Part shown: positions 28,743-36,127 of the stretch, in pieces
Layout of the letters: every line of letters begins with the position of its first letter
Position numbering within the stretch: the first letter of the stretch is position 1
Virus record (IMG/VR): IMGVR_UViG_3300002052_000016
Span: 1-38,548 of that record
From: a virus
DNA: 38,548 bases
Strand: one strand, 5' to 3'
Made by a program: the position numbers and the translations under genes
The notes under the pieces: generated by a model
The model's input: the letters and a program-made list of their open reading frames with translations, nothing else
Databases searched by the model: none
What the model was told of the DNA's origin: nothing

Positions 28743-29335
28743 GCTCGTTTCTTCAATGCCTTCATCACGTCAGAAGCGTCAGAAGCTATATACGCTGCGA
28801 GCGCATCCCATCCATGATTGTGAAGCGTCTCCGGAACCGACTCCATGAATGCACGTACAGCAGGAAGCTTTCCATACTGATTGAGCACTTCGATTTCAAC
28901 CTCTTCTTTACTTGCGTTAATCCTTCCACAAATAGCTTTTTTAATATGCTGCGGGGTGCTCATCACTACCGCTAGATCATACACAACCGATAACGTGCTG
29001 ATAATTGTGTAAGGCATTCCGATCTTCACAAGGTTCGATTTGCTCGCCTTCATCGGAATAGAAAATGCCTCGAATGTCATCGCATCGATCTTGTAATCTT
29101 CGATTACAGCGATCAATCTCTCTGCGATATACCGCATCCGCATGAAATTATCTTCATTGGCGAGTATGCGAAGTTTCTTACTCGCTTTCTTCGTCCGGAT
29201 AACATTCATCTCCGCGACAAATTCCACACCTGATTCGCGAATGACGACACCCCACCCGAAAGCCGAAAAGCCGGGGTCAAGCGTCAGCACTGCCAATCTT
29301 CGACTCGGTTGTATCGCTCTCGGAGTTTTCGGCAT
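28739..29335 (-). CDS. RuvC-like Holliday-junction resolvase, 198 aa
   Basis: Resolves four-way junctions made by recombination and replication. RNase H-fold acidic residues are in place: D20 in LTLDPGFSAFGWGVV, E in DAMTFEAFSIPM, and the final H-x-x-D in HNHGWDALAAYIAS. TPQHIKKAICGRINASKEEV equals the substrate-binding loop of RuvC proteins. GGA precedes ATG 29335, which is 59 bp inside the upstream gene. Works with the RecA-like and SbcCD-like neighbours. Confidence 0.85.
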   Translation of the reverse strand: MPKTPRAIQPSRRLAVLTLDPGFSAFGWGVVIRESGVEFVAEMNVIRTKKASKKLRILANEDNFMRMRYIAERLIAVIEDYKIDAMTFEAFSIPMKASKSNLVKIGMPYTIISTLSVVYDLAVVMSTPQHIKKAICGRINASKEEVEIEVLNQYGKLPAVRAFMESVPETLHNHGWDALAAYIASDASDVMKALKKRA

Positions 29336-29792
29336 CTTGCTTCCGTGCTTGCTCTAGCTTCGCAAGCATTTCGTTCTCGGCATCTTGCTTTCGCTCTTGT
29401 TCTAACTTTTCGAACAACTCTTGATTCGCAATCATTTCATTCAGCTTACTTTCCTGCTCACCGGATATTTCCTTCAAACGAAGAAAGCGGATGCCTCGCT
29501 GAATGACTAATGCTTTTATCCCCATCTCTGCCAATCGCGTACCCATCACGCTAATTTCAGCAGGCGATTTAATTTCCGGTACTTCAACGATCACGAAATC
29601 TTCAAGCACACCGAGCATGTAGCCTGACTCTCTTACGCCGACAACTTCTTTCTTTCTTTCATCGAAGTAGGCTTCGATCTCGTACCAATGTTTCCCAGAC
29701 TTACGCAGTTTTCCGCCCGGCCGTTTACGCCGCGCCGCAACACGCTTTGCGCGATTCACTTTTTTCTGAACATCGTCTTTATCAATACTCAT
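29277..29792 (-). CDS. hypothetical protein with duplicated helix, 171 aa
   Basis: Basic N-terminus (RAKRVAARRKRPGGKLRKSG), then an alpha/beta middle (FVIVEVPEIKSPAEISVMGT), then a tandem repeat KLEQERKQDAENEMLAKLEQ / KLEQARKQDAEN in the C-terminal helix. Function unknown; its place between the SbcCD fusion and RuvC suggests a recombination accessory protein. Confidence 0.65.
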   Translation of the reverse strand: MSIDKDDVQKKVNRAKRVAARRKRPGGKLRKSGKHWYEIEAYFDERKKEVVGVRESGYMLGVLEDFVIVEVPEIKSPAEISVMGTRLAEMGIKALVIQRGIRFLRLKEISGEQESKLNEMIANQELFEKLEQERKQDAENEMLAKLEQARKQDAENSESDTTESKIGSADA

Positions 29793-32700
29793 GATGCTAC
29801 CTTCAATATCGCCTCTTCGTCCGTTCGCTGCAACTCGTACACATTATCGAAATATCCTCTCACCGTCAGGTCATGATCAATTGCGATAATATTTGCACGA
29901 TCTAGTGTTTCGAGAATTTCGCAGACCCGTCGCTTTTGCGTCTGTCCAAGATGCGTTGTTAGCTCATCAATAGTAAGTAGATCGATCCGCACACCGCATC
30001 GATTGAAAATCAAATCGGATAAAGCGAATGGAGCAAACGCAAGCTCGACACAACGCCGCTGACCACCCGATAATTTCTCGTATGCGCGTTCGTGGATATT
30101 GCCTTGCATATCCTGTTCAAAATACAACACGCGCAGATCATCGCCATCCATTGCCAACTGGCAATGAAGTTTCCCATCGAGAAGTTTCGAAATATATCGA
30201 TTCGCTGCTAGTTCTAACTCATACAGCGCTGTTCGGAGAACGAGAACGGGTAAGCCCTTTGCGCTAAACCCTTCCACCCAAAAAAGCAAACTATCTTTCT
30301 CTTCCGATAACTTCCCGGCTTGTTCGGCAAGCTCTCTGAGCCGTTCAGTCAACTCTTGAATCTTCGCTTTATTCTGCGCCGCTTGCTGTTCAAATGGATT
30401 TTGAACCATCGCTTTCTTTGTGTAGTCAACGCGAGCTTTTTCGAGAGCAGACTGCGCGTTCTGCATGTTCTCGCGTATGCGCGCAAACTGCGGTAGCGCT
30501 GCATCGCATTTCTTCAACGCCTCCCGCGATTCCACCAGCGCAATTTCCATCTGCGCTTTTTCTTCTGTGCTACCACTATTCAACGCGTCCAATTCAGCCG
30601 CAATATTTGATAACCGCGATTGAAACGAAGTAAGCTCTGTATTCTTACTCGCAACCTTTGCTTCATGCGTTTGGATATGTTGTTCGACCGTTCCCGTCGG
30701 CAACGGCTGCCCGCATTCTTTACAAATCGCCGCACCCTGGTTCGCTTGCTCGATAAGACGATTCAGTTCAGTCTGCGCGTTATTTCGATCGCGCTCTACA
30801 ATCGCCCGCTCTGCTTCCAGCGCGCCATACTGTCGTTGTAACTCTGCAATCCTTTTCGTCGGCCGAAGCTCTGCAAGTTGTTTTGTTATATTCTCTATTC
30901 TCTGGTCATGCAGCTTCTTTGACTTCAACCACTCCCCTTCACCTTTCAACAATTCTTCGCAGTTTGCGACTTTCGCTTTCGCTTCGTGCCCGGTCTGTGT
31001 AAGCTGATCCAATTCTATTTGTTTTTGGCGTTCCCATTGCTGAATCTGCTCGCTGAAATTCTGCGTTTCAAGCGTTGCTTTTTGCGTCTCAGCAACCGTC
31101 TGTTGATGCTGCGCGTTTGCCAGCGTTGCATTTACAACGTCTAGCCGTTTCTTCGCGACTTTTTGCGCAGCCGGGCACGATTCGAGATCGAATGCACTGG
31201 AAAGTAAATCCTTCCGACGCTTATCAGCATCCGTTGCAAAGTTCGCAACCGCCCCCTGTCCAAGTGCAACGCACGCACGCCACAACTCGTACGGGTATCC
31301 GATAATCTGCCGGATCAGTTTTTGCTGATCGGATATCCCCTCTTTGACTTTTATACCCTTTATCGAAACTGTCGACCCTTTGCCCCGTTGCTTCGCGCGC
31401 GTAACGACGATCTCTTTACCGCCGACTTCGACCTTGCATGAAACAGAGCACTCGGTCGCGTAATCATTTATCACGTCATCCGCACGCAACGTCGCTCCGA
31501 TCTGCCCCGCCTTGCGCGGAGTAGTCGACCCGAAAAAGCACCATCCGGCCGCATCGGCAATCGCCGTCTTGCCGATACCGATCGGGCCAGTAATCAACGC
31601 GCGACCCATCTCGGATACATTGATAAAAAGCTCACCCGGAACCACGCAGAAATCTTTCAGCGTAATTTCCGTTATCGAGACTTCCGGCCCCAATGGTGCA
31701 AGCGCAGTCGCTTCCGGAACTTCCGATAAGATATCCCGACCCAATGCAACCAGATCCATTTCATCGAACGGATGCGCTACGCTCTGCAACTCCTGATTGA
31801 CATACTGCGCGATTGCATCATCGAGCTTCAACGCAAACGACGGTGCCGCTTTCTCAGATGGCAATGCCTTCGGAGCCGTTCGCACATTCGCCGGAATCGT
31901 CGCAAGCGCTTCGGCAAAATCGGGGTGCTGCATGTCTTGCGGGTATGCTTGCACCTCGACAATATCGTTCTCTTTTACCGCCGACAGATCCCACTCATCA
32001 CCGTAAGTGAATCGCCAGTAGCGCGGGAATATATCGAGATCGATCCAGACTGGTTCTACTTGCTCGCTCGTAATAAGCGCGATCCCGTGCGGCTGATCTC
32101 GCTCGCCTATATCGAGTTCGTAAGGCGAACCAATATACCAGATGCGATCACCTATTTGCTGCCGTTTATGATAATGCCCTAAATAACACGCGCGAATGAA
32201 CGGCTCAATTTGCTTTGCAGTAAATAGCCCCGACGCTTTTTTACCACTATTCGCAATCGCTCCCGCAACTTCGCCATGTCCAAAAACCGACCATGGATAA
32301 CCTCGATATTTTGATTCAACCTTTCCTAAGTCAAAAATAGAATTTTGTTCTTCGGGTCGTTCTCGCCATGGAATAAAAGCACACTGTAATTCAGTCAGCA
32401 ACAACCGATTAGTCACTACTTCAATGTCTTGATAACCTCGAAAGATGTTCATCCCGTGAATCGTGCCATCGAGCGCAACCTGATCATGGTTACCGGGAAT
32501 GAAAACCTTTCGAGCTTTTATCGATTCGATTGCAGCGAGTACCCGCTCGACCTGTCGAACATCGAGCGTGCCGCGCATGTCCCAGAAGTCGCCAAGGCAC
32601 ACAACATCCGCACCGTACTCTTCTGCTTTCTCACCGACGATCGATAAAAGCTCGCACGCACGGTCGAGTGTTTCGTTATTCACATGCAAATCGCTGAACG

Positions 32701-32809
32701 CAATATATCGAAATGGTTCGCCCGGTGCGGCTTTTTTCCGAACCGGTTTACGCTTCGCTGGCTTACTCGGAAGTGGTTTTATCGGTCTAGCTACTTTAGG
32801 CATTTCCAT
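29789..32809 (-). CDS. single-chain SbcD-SbcC (Mre11-Rad50 / gp47-gp46) fusion nuclease-ATPase, 1006 aa
   Basis: DNA end-processing nuclease. Residues 1-30 are a basic linker. Residues about 33-330 are a calcineurin-like phosphoesterase with all five SbcD motifs: D40-x-H42 (FSDLHV), GDFWD 73-77, GNHDQ 106-110, FGHGE 176-180 and GHYH 211-214. Residues about 378-1006 are a Rad50/SbcC ATPase: Walker A GPIGIGKT 408-415, coiled coil with zinc-hook CKEC 696-699, signature LSGGQRRC 913-920, Walker B LLTIDEL 944-950 and an H-loop AIDHD. In T4, E. coli and most phages these are two genes; here no frameshift or stop lies between them. ATG 32809 overlaps the recA-like end. Confidence 0.93.
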   Translation of the reverse strand: MEMPKVARPIKPLPSKPAKRKPVRKKAAPGEPFRYIAFSDLHVNNETLDRACELLSIVGEKAEEYGADVVCLGDFWDMRGTLDVRQVERVLAAIESIKARKVFIPGNHDQVALDGTIHGMNIFRGYQDIEVVTNRLLLTELQCAFIPWRERPEEQNSIFDLGKVESKYRGYPWSVFGHGEVAGAIANSGKKASGLFTAKQIEPFIRACYLGHYHKRQQIGDRIWYIGSPYELDIGERDQPHGIALITSEQVEPVWIDLDIFPRYWRFTYGDEWDLSAVKENDIVEVQAYPQDMQHPDFAEALATIPANVRTAPKALPSEKAAPSFALKLDDAIAQYVNQELQSVAHPFDEMDLVALGRDILSEVPEATALAPLGPEVSITEITLKDFCVVPGELFINVSEMGRALITGPIGIGKTAIADAAGWCFFGSTTPRKAGQIGATLRADDVINDYATECSVSCKVEVGGKEIVVTRAKQRGKGSTVSIKGIKVKEGISDQQKLIRQIIGYPYELWRACVALGQGAVANFATDADKRRKDLLSSAFDLESCPAAQKVAKKRLDVVNATLANAQHQQTVAETQKATLETQNFSEQIQQWERQKQIELDQLTQTGHEAKAKVANCEELLKGEGEWLKSKKLHDQRIENITKQLAELRPTKRIAELQRQYGALEAERAIVERDRNNAQTELNRLIEQANQGAAICKECGQPLPTGTVEQHIQTHEAKVASKNTELTSFQSRLSNIAAELDALNSGSTEEKAQMEIALVESREALKKCDAALPQFARIRENMQNAQSALEKARVDYTKKAMVQNPFEQQAAQNKAKIQELTERLRELAEQAGKLSEEKDSLLFWVEGFSAKGLPVLVLRTALYELELAANRYISKLLDGKLHCQLAMDGDDLRVLYFEQDMQGNIHERAYEKLSGGQRRCVELAFAPFALSDLIFNRCGVRIDLLTIDELTTHLGQTQKRRVCEILETLDRANIIAIDHDLTVRGYFDNVYELQRTDEEAILKVAS

Positions 32810-33887
32810 CCGCCATGAATGCTGCGATGAAGTCTCGATAAATCTCCGGATTCTCAGCGAGCACTTCGCCTAATCCGATAAACGAATTCTGAAATGTTAT
32901 CGTTTCGTAACCGGGCGGAACAAGATAACACCATGCGGCTTGTTGTTCAATCCAGCGATGCTTCGGGTAGTCGCCACCGATCCCGTGATCTTTTCCCCAC
33001 CGGAAAAGCGAATACGAATTATCTATTCCGCAACTGTGAACAAGTCCAAGCGTAACCGGGGGACGATATGGACCGACTTTCGTTTTCTTCAACTTCGCTT
33101 CGACTTCAAATCCGGCCACACGCCCGCCAACTTTTATCTCATTCGTTCGGCGTATCCATAACCGAAGAGACGTATAATATCGTGGCCCTTTACCGCCATA
33201 ACTGACAAGCGTGCTAACACCCTGCCCGATCGTCTTGTAAAAATGATTCGTGAAAATGAAAACCACTCGTAACTTCGCCAGTCTCGATAATATTCGCTTA
33301 AAGTTCAACCCGATAACTCGCGCACCGGTTGCGACATGATCATCATCGGCCGCACCGGTAAACTCCTCTTCACTTGGCGTACCACCGAGCGAATCCCACG
33401 CGATCAGCACAAGCGGTGGTTCGATATTCGCTTCGCGTAGCTCTGCCTCTCTTCGCTCTTGAACAGTCAATATCTTATCGATACCAGCAAAGCCCTCTTC
33501 GAGCGTTTCGATTTCATCCGTTATCAACTTACTCGTATCGACACCGAGCTTTTGCGTATAACCGACATCACGCCCTTCACAGTTGTCGATAAGATGCGCA
33601 ATTCCCCCCATCTTTTGACACTGCGCAATGCCCTGATCGATCAGCGTGCTTTTCCCTGCTCCCTCCCATCCAGCAACTTCAATCATTCGCCCGATTGGAT
33701 AACCGCCACCCGTAAACTTATCTAACTCAAGTATCCCGGTCGGAAGTCGTTCCTTTGGCTCACCGAAAAGTGCATCTTCAAAAAACGCGAAGTCTTCGGG
33801 TTCGTTCTTACCTCGCAACTTGATTAGATCTGCAAGGTAATCGCTCGCGTCTGGTATCTTCGGCTTCTTAGCCTTACCCTTTGCCAC
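32796..33887 (-). CDS. RecA/UvsX-like recombinase, 363 aa
   Basis: Strand-exchange ATPase. GILELDKFTGGGYPIGRMIE at 51-70 leads to Walker A GWEGAGKST at 73-81; Walker B is LIAWDS at 161-166; FIFTNHFY after it matches the motif-3/L2 entry of RecA-fold recombinases. The C-terminal part is specific to this phage. The GTG start at 33887 has GAGG upstream and follows the SSB gene by six bases. Pairs functionally with the SSB, SbcCD fusion and RuvC-like protein. Confidence 0.9.
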   Translation of the reverse strand: MAKGKAKKPKIPDASDYLADLIKLRGKNEPEDFAFFEDALFGEPKERLPTGILELDKFTGGGYPIGRMIEVAGWEGAGKSTLIDQGIAQCQKMGGIAHLIDNCEGRDVGYTQKLGVDTSKLITDEIETLEEGFAGIDKILTVQERREAELREANIEPPLVLIAWDSLGGTPSEEEFTGAADDDHVATGARVIGLNFKRILSRLAKLRVVFIFTNHFYKTIGQGVSTLVSYGGKGPRYYTSLRLWIRRTNEIKVGGRVAGFEVEAKLKKTKVGPYRPPVTLGLVHSCGIDNSYSLFRWGKDHGIGGDYPKHRWIEQQAAWCYLVPPGYETITFQNSFIGLGEVLAENPEIYRDFIAAFMADGNA

Positions 33888-33893
33888 GTTGCC

Positions 33894-35375
33894 TCAGAAC
33901 GGAGGGTCACCGGGGTTGCCAGGCGCAACCGGGGGAACAAGCGGAGCCGCATTGCCACCCGTAGCAACCCCGCCAACAGGCGGAGCGAACTGCCCTTGCA
34001 ACTGGTCAGGCGACATGGGAACGGGGGCTGACGGAGGTTGTGCGGGCACGGACGGGGGCATTCCAGGGGGTGCTACCGGGGGCATCGCCGGGAACTGCCC
34101 ACTAGCCGCTAAACCGGGCGCAGCCGGGGGCGGGGGCGGGGGTTGATTCCCGCCTACAGGGGGCGCTACAGCCGCCGGGGGCGCAACAGGGGGTGGCGGT
34201 GCCTGCCCCGGAATCGGGGGCGCGTATGAGGCTTGTACGGGCGGGGGCGAGGCCATTTGCGCCGGGGGCGCGTAAGCGGGCAACTGCGCTACAGGCGGAG
34301 CCGGGAGCGCAGCAACCGGGGGCGGAGCCGCCTGAATCTGCCGCACCTGTCTTGTAACAGAATGGTACTCCCATCCGGGCGACTGCGGGTGCGGAATCCA
34401 CTGCCCGACCTGAGCAGGCACCTGTACCTGTCCACGATTCCCGCCACCATAAAACGATATAATGTTTTGCGCGATCGCCTGAAACTTTTCTCGCTTGTGA
34501 AAAATGATCGCTTTATCGCGGAGATTGACTAGGTTATACAAAACAGAAACCAGCGACGGATCTATCGGTCCCGCGTGATGCGCCATGTGATTTGCTTTGT
34601 ACTCGACATCGAACGTTCCGCCGCCCGTCTTATTTCGAATGCATTCTATCGGAAAACCGATTTGATGATGCGTGAAATCACCATTTCGGAAGCAGGCAAG
34701 AATCGCGTTGTGTAACTGCGGGCCTACACGAAACAACCCCGGCACGATCCCTTGCGCCTCTTGCCCTTGCGCATCTTTTATCGTCTGGTAATGCTTCGCC
34801 GGATCTTGCAGATTGAGCATTTGCCAGACTGCCGACGGCTTTCTCTTCGCCATACCGTGAAAATCATCAACACCGGTTGCCGAACTGTTGTTTAAGATAA
34901 CTTCCAACGCAGCACAGATATCGCAGTTGCCCGGCCCACCCGGATTATCGAAGCAATCGAAACTGATAAAGTCTCGATTCGTCGGCGGGTCAGGAATCAG
35001 CCGCGCGTACAACCGATGACGGAATGACTCGATATAGGCTTTGCGTTCAGTGCGACCCCATGGCGGAAGAAATCGCGACAGGATAATTTCTTCGTTCGCT
35101 TGGCGAGGAAAACCGACGTAGATAAAATTTCCGTCGCTCGAAAAATCCGATCGCGCTTTGCCGGTCGCGAGATCCTGCGCAGCCTGATCGAGATCCTGTT
35201 GCCCCCACGTCTGTTCGGGCATCGATACTTGCACGGGTGCCTGCGCGGGCGGCATGACAGGCGGCGGAGGCTGCTCCATTGGCATCGCGCGCACGTCGTT
35301 CGTTGACGGATTCCAGATATAGTTCGGGTTGTTCGGATGTCGCTGATACCCTGGCGGTAACTGACCACTCATCAT
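33894..35375 (-). CDS. gp32-like single-strand DNA-binding protein with long Pro/Ala-rich tail, 493 aa
   Basis: The core (about residues 75-315) has IILSRFLPPWGRTERKAYIE, CFDNPGGPGNCDIC (zinc-type cysteines 141, 151, 154) and the alternating strands of T4 gp32-type proteins. Its place just before the RecA-like gene supports SSB. The C-terminal 145 residues are almost only P, A, G, Q and V, instead of the short acidic tail of usual SSBs. A 20-residue module occurs twice: YQRHPNNPNYIWNPSTNDVR at 10-29 and WIPHPQSPGWEYHSVTRQVR at 326-345, with aligned HP-P-aromatic-T-VR positions. AGGAGATAA-ATG start. Confidence 0.65.
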   Translation of the reverse strand: MMSGQLPPGYQRHPNNPNYIWNPSTNDVRAMPMEQPPPPVMPPAQAPVQVSMPEQTWGQQDLDQAAQDLATGKARSDFSSDGNFIYVGFPRQANEEIILSRFLPPWGRTERKAYIESFRHRLYARLIPDPPTNRDFISFDCFDNPGGPGNCDICAALEVILNNSSATGVDDFHGMAKRKPSAVWQMLNLQDPAKHYQTIKDAQGQEAQGIVPGLFRVGPQLHNAILACFRNGDFTHHQIGFPIECIRNKTGGGTFDVEYKANHMAHHAGPIDPSLVSVLYNLVNLRDKAIIFHKREKFQAIAQNIISFYGGGNRGQVQVPAQVGQWIPHPQSPGWEYHSVTRQVRQIQAAPPPVAALPAPPVAQLPAYAPPAQMASPPPVQASYAPPIPGQAPPPPVAPPAAVAPPVGGNQPPPPPPAAPGLAASGQFPAMPPVAPPGMPPSVPAQPPSAPVPMSPDQLQGQFAPPVGGVATGGNAAPLVPPVAPGNPGDPPF

Positions 35376-36094
35376 TTATCTCCTATCGGGCGTGCCCTCT
35401 TTGAGCTTCCCTTGTTTGCCGGTCTTTTCACCGGTCGACGCCTTTGCGGTTTATCCTCTTCAACTTCATCGCTCGCCGGAACATCTACCGGCACAGAACT
35501 CTGCGCGCCTTCACGGAAGTCAGCGGCGGCTTGCGCTGCGCCGCTCGCGTCATGCGTATCTATCGCGAGTCTTTCCAGTTCAACTTCACTCATCCGGTCA
35601 TGCGGCTTTTGCACCTGACCGTGCCCGAAGTTGTCTCTCGATAAACTTTCGAGTTGCCGCGATTTAATTTCGAAAGCTCTTTTGAGATCGTCCGCAAGAG
35701 ACATGATCGTTGCGAGATTGATCTGCTCCTGATATCGCTCCTGGTAATCTTCGGCACCTCGATAGAAATCTTCAAGATCTTCTTTCGTCGGCTTTTTATT
35801 ATCTTTTGCCTTTGCACGGCACTCATTTCGCTTCGCTTGCTTCCATCGACGAAATCTGACTTCCGACTCTTGATGCGCGCGATAGGCTGCCGCTCGAATA
35901 CGTGCCATCTCGCCATACAATGCCGGAACCGTCTGCGCTTCGAAAGTCAGATTGTTTGCATCGATGACCAGCAACGCCAATAAGTTATCGCGATTGATCG
36001 TGAAAGGTTCCCCGGTAATCGGATCGGGCAACGTTACGACCAGCGGTAACTTCAATCGGATACGTTCGATAATTTCCCGTGATTCGACCGTCAT
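35372..36094 (-). CDS. hypothetical protein of the replication module, 240 aa
   Basis: ATG 36094 chosen because of GGAGG-TAGATCAC before it. N-terminal domain with VVTLPDPITGEPFTINRDNL, then helices rich in R, K, E and Q (VRFRRWKQAKRNECRAKAKD, DYQERYQEQINLATIMSLAD), then a hydrophilic basic tail (RRRPVKRPANKGSSKRARP). No family recognised; a recombination or replication mediator is possible by location. Overlaps the SSB start (TGATG). Confidence 0.6.
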   Translation of the reverse strand: MTVESREIIERIRLKLPLVVTLPDPITGEPFTINRDNLLALLVIDANNLTFEAQTVPALYGEMARIRAAAYRAHQESEVRFRRWKQAKRNECRAKAKDNKKPTKEDLEDFYRGAEDYQERYQEQINLATIMSLADDLKRAFEIKSRQLESLSRDNFGHGQVQKPHDRMSEVELERLAIDTHDASGAAQAAADFREGAQSSVPVDVPASDEVEEDKPQRRRPVKRPANKGSSKRARPIGDK

Positions 36095-36115
36095 GTGATC
36101 TACCTCCAAGTATTT

Positions 36116-36126
36116 ATAGGCGATAA
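36116..36126 (-). promoter_or_regulatory. variant of the promoter-like motif (TTATCGCCTAT)
   Basis: The minus strand reads GTTATCGCCTATAAATACTTGG, one base after the polA stop, 9 of 11 positions as in the main motif, followed by TATAAA. Could start transcription of the SSB-RecA-SbcCD block. Confidence 0.4.
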
Positions 36127-36127
36127 C

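Noticed and set aside
33889-34146. Plus-strand frame rich in Gly/Pro
   Set aside because: It is the mirror of the low-complexity proline-rich SSB tail.
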